In this document: one piece after another, positions 45,899 through 57,639 of the stretch
Numbering within the stretch: position 1 is the first letter of the stretch
Layout: each line of letters begins with the position of its first letter
Source: Dipteronia dyeriana
Taxonomy: Eukaryota > Streptophyta > Magnoliopsida > Sapindales > Sapindaceae
Assembly: GCA_032871835.1 (NCBI GenBank)
Contig: CM065297.1
Coordinates: 17,529,098-17,593,097, forward strand
Reading direction: 5' to 3'
DNA: 64,000 bases
Position numbers and translations under genes: made by a program
Notes under the pieces: generated by a model
What the model was told of the DNA's origin: nothing
What the model saw: only the letters and a program-made list of their open reading frames with translations
Databases searched by the model: none

Positions 45899-47558
45899 TG
45901 AAAATACAAACAATATTAATTTACCTAAAGCTAACCTAGAGGGGGGTGAATAGGTTTTTATACCTCTTTTCAGTCCCTTGAAACAAAAAAGTTTGTCCCT
46001 CTAGATAGCTTGTAACACTATTTATTAAACAAATACAAACACATATAAATCAATGAAAGACATGAGTAATAAATAAAAGTCAACATTGTCTGCAATTTAT
46101 ATGTGAAGAAATTTGACTTTATATATAAGCTATTAAGTACTAGCATTCACATAAAAATCTAGTTCATAAAAGAATATCAAACACTAAAGTTCCAAACAAA
46201 ATATTCAACAACACATATACAAATATCAAAGACATAATAATAGAGAAATTGAACACATGAGTTTTACATGGTAAAACCCCCTAAGAGGAAATATCCATTG
46301 GTTGATACCACAACCACCGGTAAAACAACTTTCACTAGTTAGATAAAAGTAAAGCCTCATAACTGACCAATCCACATGATACACTTCCTATTGGATATCC
46401 CTCATATCCTATCCTCGAGCCATTTACTAATGAAAGTTTTTCCTACTCTCTAACAATAGAACTTCACATGCCCCTAGAGAGCAACTCTCTATCTAAGATA
46501 ATCCATATGCCTCTGGGAAGATTTTCTTGCTCAATATGAAGCTTCACACTCCAAATGAGACTTCTTTGCTCAAGTTAAAGCTTCACACCTTAATAAGAGA
46601 CTTCCGTGCTCAAATTGAAGCTTCACACTCCAAATGAGACTTCCTGCCTTTTGCAAGACTAATGATCTAAGTGTAATTCAAATGATGCAAACATATGCAA
46701 CATAGAATATGTGATCAATATATCATATGGTAACTAGAAATGAACAATGAGTACACAAAGTATGATTTTCTAGTTTACAATCCTAAAACAATGCAATCAT
46801 ACAAATGATGCATGTACATATGAAATGTATTGATTAAGTACACTTCACGAAGAACTAAACTTAATCATCAAAATGCGCAAGACAAGTTTATCTAGATCTT
46901 ATAACATGAACAAACAACCCAGAGTATGTGAAACACCTAGCACGCACCAAAGATCTAGATTTTGTTCAAACAACTAAAAATGCTAGAATCAATTAATATG
47001 TTCAATATAAATCTCTAGAAAACATTTAGAGCATATATTCACAAGATAATCAATGTACGGAAAGTTTCGTAACTTCCACTACGGAACTTGAAAACTAATA
47101 AATGAGTAACCAAAACAGTCATAACTCAATAAGGAATATTATAAGAACAAATTCAAGTTCGATATCATACAAACACAAATGAACAAACATATGAACACAC
47201 AAGTATGCCGTTTCCTAGGTATAGTCCTAGAATATGCAATTTACAAAATTTGTCAATTTAATATATTGCATGTGCATACCATAATATGTGTGTGTATGTG
47301 TTACACCAAATATGAACAATGATGTAGGGACACATATGGATGCAATGTGTATGTGCCTAGGCCGTGCAAGAGGAAGCGGTCCAGATATACCTTTTGATAT
47401 GCAATAAAGCTTGTTCCTTTTATAGCCACCACTTTGCTTGAAATGTTATCTAATTTCCTTGAAGCTTGATAAACTGTGAATTCTAGACAACTAATCAATA
47501 CAATGTAAATGTCGTTTTAATATAGAATTATGCCAACACAAGAATAAAAAACCTAACA
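45899..47558 (-). repeat. 3' LTR of element E (short form)
   Basis: 1660 bp; plus-strand reading TGAAAATACAAAC to CCTAACA. It lacks about 870 bp present in the other LTR (the junction follows ...CACAAGATAATCAATGTACGG near 47055). The PPT complement follows directly. Confidence 0.85.
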
Positions 47559-47570
47559 ATCTCCCCCTTT

Positions 47571-48280
47571 AGCAAATTCTATGTCAAAACACCTATACAA
47601 ATACTAAAATTTATAAAATGAAGACTGGTCACAAAATTTCACCCTCACATTGCAATGAGTTAATTCTCCTAAATTAATCTTCAACAAATCTTGAATTCTT
47701 TCATGTAGAAATGTACTAGAGAAACATACATATATGGCAAGATATTGACATAAATGGCAATATAGTCCAAATGGATACATGTCTCCCCTTAAATACATGC
47801 ATATTATCCATCAACAAAATATCTCATCTGAATATTACAAACCCAAGAAATCAAGATATCAAATTCAAAGATACACAAAAAAAAAGAAAAAAACTAAAAA
47901 CATACTAAGATTAAGAAAGCATAGATTTTAGTAACATTATTTTTCTCGCTCTTTTGACATGATATGAAGCCAAAAGGAAAAGAAAAATAATACCTCAAGA
48001 TCATATAACTCCTTGCTAGCCATAAGTACCATCAAAAAACGTCCTTCGTTTGGTTGATCTCATATAATGCTTTGTAGTGGATGAGTTGCTAGAGGCAATT
48101 CTTTCTTCTAGGCTCTTGATCATTTCCTTTTGTTACACCACTTTAGCACCTAGCTTGAAATTGTATGGCCCATTCCAGTAGAAAACTTGTGCTTGTCACA
48201 ATACTTGACTCTTGATTCTCACCAAAAAGCCTACATGTATCGCTAACCTTTCCTTTTTCTTTGTATGACATAAACACCAA
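47571..48280 (-). other. Noncoding 3' region of element E
   Basis: AT-rich sequence between the PF20167-like ORF and the PPT. No domain or repeat of note was seen. Confidence 0.45.
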
Positions 48281-49067
48281 TCATTTTTCACAAAACTTAC
48301 CTAAGGGAGGTAGAAGCACATCATCATCTAGCTTTGGAATTCCAAGCATCATACGAAAGTGAGAGAAAAACCCTGGAAATGCAAGCTTCTTGTCCAATCT
48401 AGGAGAACTAGCGGCACTATCAATGTGTTCTATCAACAGATCACCAAGGTTTAAGGGCTTGTTAGTAACCAAGACATACACAATCTTGATTTTTTTCCTC
48501 ATTTAACTCGGAAGCATTTGTAGATCCAACAAGATTTGCACAAACAAAAAGATGTCAAAAGGCACTCTCCTTGGTTAACTCACTTTGGCAAATATAAGCT
48601 TTATTTCCCCACTCAAATCCATTATCATAGCATAAAGTTCTCCCCATCAAATCCAAATGTTCAATATTGTCCATATCAAGAAATTCAAAAACGATTTTAT
48701 TTGAAAGTCCAAGGAATTTATTGATATTATCCGAGGAGATTATAAATGTTTTTCCCCTAACATTCATCAAGGCATTCTCAAAGGTTGTACTCTCCTTATA
48801 TTCAAGATAGAATTCTCTAACTAAGCTCTCATTTACAACCCCAAAAGAATTTAACCATGTACCCAATTGCCTTTCAAGAATAAGACGATAAATGTAAAAA
48901 CCCTCACACAAATCTACACATCTATTTTGGATAAGTTTCTTTGTCCCTATGACACATAAAGGTTTCAACCTATTAGTTTGGGACTTTTTAGAGGTCGAAG
49001 AGGTAGATTTGTGTTTATCTATGGGTTTTGAAGAATAGATAAGACCGGAAACTTTGTTTCTTTCCAT
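48281..49067 (-). pseudogene. Putative plant transposon protein (PF20167-like) ORF in element E (broken)
   Basis: Probable start at 49067 (MERNKVSGLIYSS...). A basic, Ser/Thr-rich N-terminus leads into LGTWLNSFGVVNESLVREFY (a 'W..F....... LVREFY' block), then VRGKTFIISSDNINKFLGLS. This is the signature of the domain annotated as 'putative plant transposon protein', found beside plant retroelements. A stop follows ...SAF (48557-48555). Similarity continues beyond it, and after a frameshift in an A-run (near 48498) the reading goes on as VTNKPLNLGDLLIEHI and FSHFRMMLGIPKLDDDVLLP to 48281, again typical of the family. So one stop and one frameshift break an ORF of about 260 codons. The function is unknown; its position is where pol would be. 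Family assignment is from memory of the motif pattern. Confidence 0.65.
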
Positions 49068-50718
49068 GGCTTTGTAGTGAACACTAAAACACACGACATA
49101 TGAGTTGAAAAGAAAACAAAGTGAGTTAGTAAACACAAATAAACATAAAGGGACATATGATAAAATAATGAATCACAAATGCATAAATGTTGCTTTCAAT
49201 CACATAGGTGAATTTCACTAAATCCAACAAATGCATTTAATAACAAAATCAATCCCAAAAATGGAGGAATTGGTTTCAACCACAATTACTATCAACCTTA
49301 AAACATGAAGGAATTAGTTGTAACCATAACTACTATCAACCCCAATCAAGAAAGAAATTAATCAACTTCAAGATTTTCAATCTCTCTCATAATTCTTATT
49401 GAATTGCTAGAATATCGAATTGCTAGAATATCGAAATACTTATAAACAAAAGTGTGTGTGTGAATTTTGCTTCAAGCATATGTAGAGGAGTAATTTGATA
49501 ATCAACATGCAAATCATATCCACATCTATTCATCTTAAGCTTTTCCATAAAAGGTCAAACCGATTATCATCCGAAATTTTTTACTTATAAGAAAATAGAT
49601 TTCAACATATGAGCGTGTGTGTGCATGTGGCTAGTCATTCCATTTCTATTTTTCAACTCGAGCATTCATGATTTTCAACTATACTCTTTTAAGCATTTTT
49701 ATTATTATTATTTTAGGCTAGAATCAAATATTTCTATTAATTCTTTCTTTTTTAACACTTCTTTGATTTTTTAACATAAACTTGTACGCTTCATGATGGC
49801 TTTCATTCATCATAATGGTGTAGTCCTTTCCTAAATTGGGAGGCTTCATAACCAAAATGTGTAGCTCTTTTAATGAAGGTGCTAGTTAAGTTCCATGCAG
49901 TTGTCGAAGCAAAATAGATACTAACCATAGGTCATCTTAAATGTACTAGCCATGAGACTTCAAGGTGTATCCATAACTTACATATAGTCATACTCTGCAT
50001 TTTTGAAACCAAGTTTTATGGCTTACAAACACATGATCTAAAAGCAACAACAAAAGATTTACTTAAGATAATTACTTCTCAAGTGAGTAGCTTTCAAAGA
50101 ATATGAAGCTCATATTTTTTAATACATGCCACTCAATATTCAAACAAACATATCACACATCATGTTCAATACTTTTGTGAACAACATCACCAAAAGGTCT
50201 TTAGCAAGCAAATGTTAATGAGAACCATATAAACATTATACTTAGTTCTCTAAAATGGCATGCCACATGATGTAATGCAAATAATGAGTTGAGAGAAGAA
50301 AAACCTAGAATGCAAGCATTGGGATATAGAGATACCTTAACAAGCATTATCATCAAATGCAAAGTCTTTGCCCTTTTTAATGAGCTTTCTTGGCTTGTTT
50401 GTCCTTATGACAACAAGTTCTTGGTGTGTCTTTCCAAGAGAATAAAAAACTTAACATTTCAACTCAAACACACAAAAAAAAATGACTTTCTCTAAAAGTC
50501 TTAAAAAAAATCCATCACCATATAGATTTCAAGAATATACTTCACATAAAGTCAATCAATAGATTTCGACTATCATAGCAATAATTTGAGGTAGCGAGTT
50601 CATGTCAAGTTCTAGAGAAACAAAGCTAGCTAGCTAAATCCCTCAACAACTTGATACTAATCTTAAAGCTAACTCACATGTGCAACTTACATTAATGGTA
50701 AAAGCACTCACACTTGAC
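49068..50718 (-). other. Internal stretch of element E without coding sense
   Basis: AT-rich, with many short ORFs only. Sequence around 49250-49400 has a short repeated 'GGAATTAGTTGTAACC' phrase. No integrase or reverse transcriptase motif was found on either strand. Confidence 0.45.
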
Positions 50719-51135
50719 TTATTTGGTCTTGGGTAAACTTACACAAAAATTATGATCATCTTTAACTTTAATGATGAACCTAGAATGAAGATCCTCGATA
50801 ATTTGATTCAAAAGAATATCATTTATACTCATCTCCTTAACATTATTAGCAACACATGCGTTGTCAAGATTCTTATAAGGATAAAACTTGTTCACCCAAT
50901 TCTTTCTAACATGCATTTTAGAAGCATCATGCTTATCAACAACTACAGTCCTAGCAGGCTTCAATTTAATGTCAATCTCTTTATCTCTAGATGCATTTCC
51001 TTTTTTGCAAAATTCAATGTACTTATAACACCTTGGTTTAATATGACCAACAATATTGCAAAAATGACAAATAGGAATAAATGTTGAAATTGTACCTTGT
51101 GGACTTGAAGAAGTGATCATGTCTAAATCGATCAT
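50719..51135 (-). pseudogene. Gag remnant of element E
   Basis: 138 codons that include CHFCNIVGHIKPRCYKYIEF, a CX2CX4HX4C knuckle almost identical to the second Cys/His segment of C and D. A Lys-rich region and VRKNWVNK follow, corresponding to the pre-protease stretch of C. The N-terminal UBN2 part of Gag and everything from protease onward are missing. It starts about 500 bp from the PBS. Confidence 0.7.
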
Positions 51136-51630
51136 CCTCAGGGAAAAGAAAGAAAAAATTCTTCTTCTTTACTTTTGTCACTAACATTCTTTTCAAACTT
51201 ATCAACAAAATTGCTAGCAGACAAAATAAATGTAAAACAAGAAGAACCTTTTCACAACTAGCTCGGAATCAACTTCATGCCTCTTTTGCCATATTAGCAT
51301 CTCTATAAACCAAAAGGTGTTAAAAACTTACACCACTATAAATGGTAAAAAGGTCTACAAATTTCAACTTCTCTAATAAACCTCATTCATACTTCATGAA
51401 CATGTTGGTTTTTGAGAAACTACTCCATCACATATAAAGCTCGGAGAAGTGAAACCTTTCAAGACAACCAATCACAAGACTTAATGTAGTCTTTCACAAA
51501 CATTTCTCACAAAACAAATTTTCTTTTCAATCAATATAAGAGGACAACCAAGACTCAAACACATAGCAAATAACAGTGAGTATGAGCTAGATCTCGTTAA
51601 GTACGTCTAACAACATGCATTGATACCAAA

Positions 51631-54203
51631 TGAAAATACAAACACGGTTAATTTTCCTAAAGCTAACCTAGAAGGAGGTGAATTGGTTTTAATACCTCTT
51701 TTCAATCCCTTGAAACAAACAAAAGTTAATCCCTCTAGATAGCTGTATCATAATTTATTAAACAAATACAAACACATATAGATCAATGAAAGACATGCTT
51801 AGTAAAGCAAAGTCAACATTGTCTACAATTTGCATGTGAAGAAATTTGACTTTATACATAAGTTATTAAGCACTAGCATTCACATAAAAATTCTTGTTCA
51901 TAAATGAATATCAAACACTAAAGTTCCAAACATGATATTCAACAACATATATACAAATATCAAAGATATAATAATAGAGAAATTGAACACATGATTTTTA
52001 CGTGGTAAAACCTCCTAAGAGGAAACATCCACATGTTGATACCACAACTACCGGCAAAACAACTTTCACTGGTTGGATAAAAGTACATCATTATAAGTGA
52101 CCAATCCACATGATACACTTCCTATTGGATCCCTCATATCCTACCCTCGAGCCTTGTACTAATGAAAACTTTGCCTACTCTCTAACCATGGCATTTCACA
52201 TGCCACTAGAAAGCAACTCCCTATCTAAGACAACCCATATGCCTCTAGGAAGATGTCCTTGCTTGACTATCTAGATCTTCACGACCCTAGTCAAGACTTT
52301 CTTGCTCAATAAAAAGCTTCACACTCCAAATGAGACTTCCTTGCTCAAGTTAAAGCTTCACACCGTAATAAGAGACTTCCTTGTTCAAATTGAAGTTTCA
52401 CACTCCAAATGGGACTTCCTACCTTTTGCAAGGCAAATGATCTAAGTGTGCAAATGAGGCAAACATATGCAACATGGAAAATGTGATCAATATATCCTAA
52501 GGAAACTAGAAATGAACAATGAGTACACAAAGTGATTTTCTGGTTTACAATCCTAAAACAATGCAATCATACAAATGATGCATGTACATATTAAATGGAT
52601 GGATTAAGTACACTTTACGAAGAACTGGACTTAATCATCAAAATGCACAAGACAAGTTTATCTAAATCTTATAATAAGAACAAAAAACCTAGAGTATGTG
52701 AAACACCTAACACACACCAAAGATCTATATTTTTATCAAACAACTAAAAATTCTAGAATCAATTAATATGCTCAATATAAATCTCTAGCAAACATTTAAA
52801 GCAAACATTTAAAGCATATATTCATAAGAGAATCAATTAAACTCTATTAGGCTCAAAATATACAAACAAATGTGTTATTCCTACAAATATTCAATTAAGA
52901 AGATCTAGCACATATAAAGGCTATCAATCAGATTAAAAGCTAACATAATATAACTCCTAAGCATGTGAAAACATAGGTTTTGAGAAAGCCTAACTCAATA
53001 TACAAGTCTAATTAAAAAAAAACTAGCTTTATTAGAGTCTCTAACTCTAATCAATGATTATACATCAAACATACACATATAAAAGAAGAAAACCTAAGGT
53101 AATTGAAGACTTGAAGAACAAACTCAAGAGAGAAATCAATTCCTTACAAAAAAAAACTTGCAGTTTCGGATTTAAGAATGGAGCTACCATAAATCTTGAT
53201 CAAATGACCTAAAACTCTTTTGAAGATGATAGAAGACAGGTAGACAAAGATTCTTAAACTTGAATCACTCAAATCAAACATCAAATGACTGCGATATGGT
53301 GATTAAAATTTGAGAGAAAATTTCTACACAAGTTTTTCAATTTTCTTCTTAGAATGAAAAGTGAAAGGGAAAATCAATTTAAAGGAGAGGGAATAAAGAT
53401 GATTTCAAAGCCACCATTAAGGATGTGCCACCTCTGTATCCTATGGAAGCGTGTGGCCTCCATGAGGGTAGAAGCCACTCCTTCCTGTGGAGGCCACGTG
53501 CCTCTACGGGGAAAGGGTGCAAGGCACCTCCTCTTTCCCTCGTGTACTTCTCACATTCTTTGACTGTTCTCTGGCCTCCGAACTCCGATTTCAAATCCAT
53601 TTTCAAATTATAAACCGGGACTGCCTTACACACATAAATGTCAATAAATTTTTCATAAAATATATGTAAATTAACTTGATACACAAGGACAAAAATCATG
53701 TACTATAAATGTACGGAAAGTTTCATAACTTCCAATATCTAATGAATAAGTAACCGAAACTCAATAAGGAATATTATAATAACAAATTCAAGTCCGATAT
53801 CAGACAAACATAAATGAATAAACACATGAACACACAAGTATGCCGTTTCCTAGGTATAGTCCTAGAACATGCAATTTACAAAAATTTCCAATTTAAATCT
53901 AATGCATGTGCATACCATAATATGTGCGTGTGCGTGTACGTGTTATACCAAATGTGCACAATGATGCAGGCACTCATATGGATACAATGTGTGTGTGTGT
54001 GCCTAGGCCTTGTAAGAGGAAGAGGTCTAGATATACATTTTGATATGCAATAAAGCTTGTTCCTCTTGTAGCCACTACTTTGCTAGAAATATTATCCAAT
54101 TTCCTTGAAGCTTGATAAACCGTGAATCTTTGACAAATAATCAATGCAAAGGAAATGTCATTTTGATATAGAATTATGTCATCACAAGACTCAAAACCTT
54201 ACA
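51631..54203 (-). repeat. 5' LTR of element E (long form)
   Basis: 2573 bp. The PBS complement (GCATTGATACCA) ends at 51628. About 870 bp at 52836-53708 have no counterpart in the 3' LTR. That segment has a GC-rich core (53420-53540) with an imperfect inverted repeat around GTGGCCTCCATG/GGAGGCCACGTG. It looks like LTR promoter sequence lost from the other copy rather than an insertion, because no termini or duplication are evident. Confidence 0.8.
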
Positions 54204-54525
54204 TCTTATTCTTTTAATATATATATATATTTAAGGAAGAAAAACAATCTAAATGAACACTCTGTGTGAATATCATTACATGTATCGAATTTTTCTTCTT
54301 TTTCTTTTTTTAATAAAAGAATTCAAAGACTTTGTTGAAGCAAACCAAATACCCGATGATTCAAATAAGTATTTCTTGTAATCCATAAAACCATTAATAA
54401 TAAAGATCTAACGTTGAAATTTAGCTTTTAGGACAATCGATTGTTCATAAGAACATAATTTCTTTTGGTATCATTGCATTTTTTTTGTGGGATAAATCTT
54501 TAATTTTGTGATTCAAACTCTAATT

Positions 54526-55587
54526 ATGGATTACCCTAAATGGGATTTTGATTCTCAAGATTCTCTCACATCTTCAACCGCGGATCTCTCTCTGGGCATG
54601 GCACCGAAAAACCATAGAGGTCCATCATTGGTACCGGCTTAAATATCAGCATCGTTGGTACCGGAAGATAATGAGACGTGTCGGTGGAAGTTCTCTAATC
54701 TACACCCTTCATTCTTGGATTTTGTCAAGAATGAGGTTACCCATAATCACTTGGAGGAATATCGAACCTACTTAAAAATCCCAAGGGACATTGATCTGAT
54801 TCTTCCAGGTACACGGGCCGCTAGGAACCCTTCCGAGGGTTGCGTTGCCATCTATGAATATATGTTGGCATGTGGGGTATCTCTACCTTTTCCCCCATTT
54901 TATCACGTGATTCTAGGCATCCGCGAAGTTGGCTCCGTTTCAATTGACGCCCAATGCGTATCAAAATTTGCTTAGTCTTTATTGTGTTTGGATGAAGGAG
55001 AATTAGGCTAAACCAATAGTTAATGAACTGAAACACTGTTGTATAGTGCGCCTTTCTTATGGTGAGCCATACTCTTATTTTATAGCTTCCTGTAAACCCA
55101 ACAAATGGATGCCAATCGGAGAAAATCGAGAGAGAATGGTTAATGATCTCGATCTCCTCATGAAAGATAAAGAGAAAAAGATAGGTATTATTTATGAGAT
55201 ATCTTCTTCCGACACATTTTAGAAATTGGGTTGATTCTTTGTCCGCGGGAATTGGGATCGAATAGACTGAGCTGACAATCCGAACGTTATCTTATCGGTG
55301 CCTCGCCATTTTTATGAAACAGGTAAGCATTCTTGGAAGCTCTCACGGACCTGTATCTACTGTACTTCTAACGAAATCGTTCTTTCAGTGACATATAATG
55401 ATCCCACTGATCTTTTAAAGATGAGAAAAAATGGATCGCCAAGGTCGTGCAAACCAAAATGGAAACCCGTTGATTCGGTTTCCTTGTGACCGAGCTGAAA
55501 CTGTAAAAATATGGTATGATTCCGACATTGGGAATTGTTTCCTCTCACTGTGTGCATTTCCTCTCATTTATTCATTTATTATTTATG

Positions 55588-55625
<38 letters not shown>

Positions 55626-55634
55626 CTGCATCTC

Positions 55635-55681
<47 letters not shown>

Positions 55682-57146
55682 AGTGTCAGTGAGGAGCATT
55701 GATCTGATATGTGGTTACCTAGTAATACGTGCACGAGCCTTAGGAAAAAATGCAGCTCTCAGCGAGTCAGAGGGAGTGACTGCAACAGACATGCCCTAGA
55801 GACCTAGAAAAAGGAAAAGGAAAATCGTAACTGTCTTGACTTTTTCCTAAATGGGAAAAAGGAAAGCCCCTTAGGCGTTTCTTAAAATTCCTCCCCTATG
55901 AGAGACTTCGGGACCTCTCGGATTCCCAAACTGTTGGCACAGGCAATGTATACTCATAAATCATCCTCGCTGACCCTTTTTAGAATGAATCAAGAGTCAT
56001 GGAGAGTGAGTGACGTCATAGAGAGACCAAAATTTTCTAATAGCGATAAAACCAACCCACCTTTGACAATATGGCAGTTATTGAATTTTCATCGGTGGTG
56101 AAAGAATTCGCTATTAAGGCCATCAAGGGATCACATGTAGCGGTTATGGCCCAGGTTTCAACTCAAGTTCTCCCGACGGATATCGATATCTCGATCTCTG
56201 TTGCTGTTGAAAATCTATTTTTCTCTGTTTCCCATATGTTTGCTCCCCCCCCCCTAAAAAAAAAAACCTCCTGAGTTTTGGGCAAATAACACTGACAAAG
56301 AAAGCAAAAACCGATGCTTATTTTTACAGCATGTTAATACTTTGTTTTAGTCCCTCATTGTTTTTAGTCGGCCCTTTTTTTTATATATATTCTCTATTGA
56401 CCCTCAACCCGTATTCGTTCTTATTGACAATCGATACAGAGGTACAAACAAGTCACTCATAAGCGGGATGATAAGTCTGGTCGAGTGGCTACTTTAACCG
56501 TTGAAAAAAATCAAGTGCTAACTGGCAAGAGGAAATTACAGGAAGAGCTTTCCCAAACTAAGGATAACCTTCGGGATGCATTGGAAGATCTTGACAAAGC
56601 TTCTTAAGTGTCCGAGGCTGAGCAGGCAAAGATCAATCTCCTTAAGATACGACTCAAAGAATACATTGAGAGCCTAACGTAATTCAGAAGGGAGGTGGAA
56701 ATTCGGGCCGTAGATTTATTCAAACAATCCCCTGTTTTTGATACCTTTCTTCACTCTGATTTTGGGGAAGGGGTTATTAAATGTCGAGACTTCTTGTAAA
56801 ACTGAAGAGATGATGCTGTTGCTACTGCGGTTAATAGCTCACTTGGCCATACCCTTCATAGCGCAGAAAAACACCTAAAGGAGCATGTGGAGGAATGGAA
56901 AAGAGATAGGACCCGTAAGGATTTGGAGGTGTTATCAATGCATATTGACCTGCTAACCCCCGTAAGACCTATGGCACTCCCTGCCCGGGTTCTCCTTGGC
57001 TTGAACCAATCGAGGACCTTAGGCCCGATATTCTAAATGATAGTGGTGAAGATGAGGAAGAAAAGGACGACACTGAGAGATAAGAGCATGATGAGGCCGA
57101 GGATACTGAGGATGTCGATGATGAGGATGAGGAAGATGATGAGTAG
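54526..57146 (+). pseudogene. Gene G: putative gypsy-type transposon protein (PF04195-like), decayed
   Basis: The start is at 54526 (MDYPKWDFDSQDSLTSS). After one stop the reading gives LHPSFLDFVKNEV, then IPRDIDLILPGTRAARNPSEG and EGCVAIYEYMLACGVSLPFP followed by PFYHVILGI. The 'P..G....Y......G...PF.PF' pattern is that of the 'putative gypsy type transposon' domain of plant elements. Further parts are WMPIGENRER, a basic RKRKRKI stretch near 55810, a coiled coil around 56500-56690, the SPVFDTFLHSDFGEGVIKCR block (about 56730-56790) usual near the end of this family, and an acidic Asp/Glu tail ending TAG at 57144-57146. A probable intron (about 55515-55690) contains (TA)n and (ATT)n tracts. 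At least eight stops or frameshifts are present. The molecular role of the family is unknown. Confidence 0.7.
55590..55682. repeat. (TA)n and (ATT)n microsatellites
   Basis: A TA tract at about 55592-55624 is followed by about 15 ATT units at 55637-55681, probably within an intron of gene G. Confidence 0.9.
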
Positions 57147-57364
57147 GAAAAGAAAGAAGGTTAATGATTGTGGCTTTTTTTTAACAAAGAATGTAAATGT
57201 TTCACGATGTAAATAAAAAATCTCCTCATACTTGGATTATCAACATTAGTTTACTTTATCTTGTGTGAATTTTATTTACTCATATTTACCCGGATATTCA
57301 CTTTACCCTTCATGGAGGCTTTTAATTTGTGTCTTACAAGCCATCTTCATCCATTTAAACTTGG

Positions 57365-57639
57365 AGAGGTTTAATCAAATTGTTCCTCAAGGGCATCCTC
57401 ATCCTCCATTTTATTATGGAGATGTTTAATCGGACTATGCCTCGGGGTTGTCCTCATCTTCCTTTTTATTATGGCGATGTTTATTCGGATCGTGCCTCGA
57501 GTCGTCCTTATCCTCCAATATAAAATATGGATGCTTAATTGGATCGTGCCTCGGGTCGTCCTCAACCTCCATTTTACTATGGGGATTTTTAATTGGATCA
57601 TTCCTCGGGTTGTCCTCATCCTCTATTTTACATGGGGAT
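57365..57639. repeat. 55-bp minisatellite, about five copies
   Basis: The unit runs GATCGTGCCTCGGGTCGTCC, then TCATCCTCCATTTTA, then TATGGGGATG and TTTAATTG; period 54-55 bp. It follows gene G by about 220 bp and ends exactly where element I begins. Confidence 0.85.

Larger units (their letters stand above)
45899..54203 (-). mobile_element. Element E: copia-like retrotransposon without pol, carrying a PF20167-like ORF
   Basis: LTRs at 45899-47558 and 51631-54203 flank a 4.07-kb interior. On the minus strand the order is PBS (TGGTATCAATGC), a gag remnant with CHFCNIVGHIKPRC, a long stretch without ORFs, an ORF of the plant-transposon-protein type, then PPT (complement of ATCTCCCCCTTT). Target duplication is imperfect: TCTTC (45894-45898) / TCTTA (54204-54208). 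Gag Cys/His sequence and LTR layout relate it to C and D. All pol domains are gone, so it was mobilised in trans if at all. Confidence 0.85.

Noticed and set aside
53354..53613. ORFs in the GC-rich core of the long LTR of E
   Set aside because: Several frames are open at once because of base composition and an inverted repeat; no domain, and the segment is LTR sequence.
55298..55625. Short ORFs near the (TA)n tract as a separate gene
   Set aside because: They overlap the decayed gene G and its probable intron; no independent start or domain.
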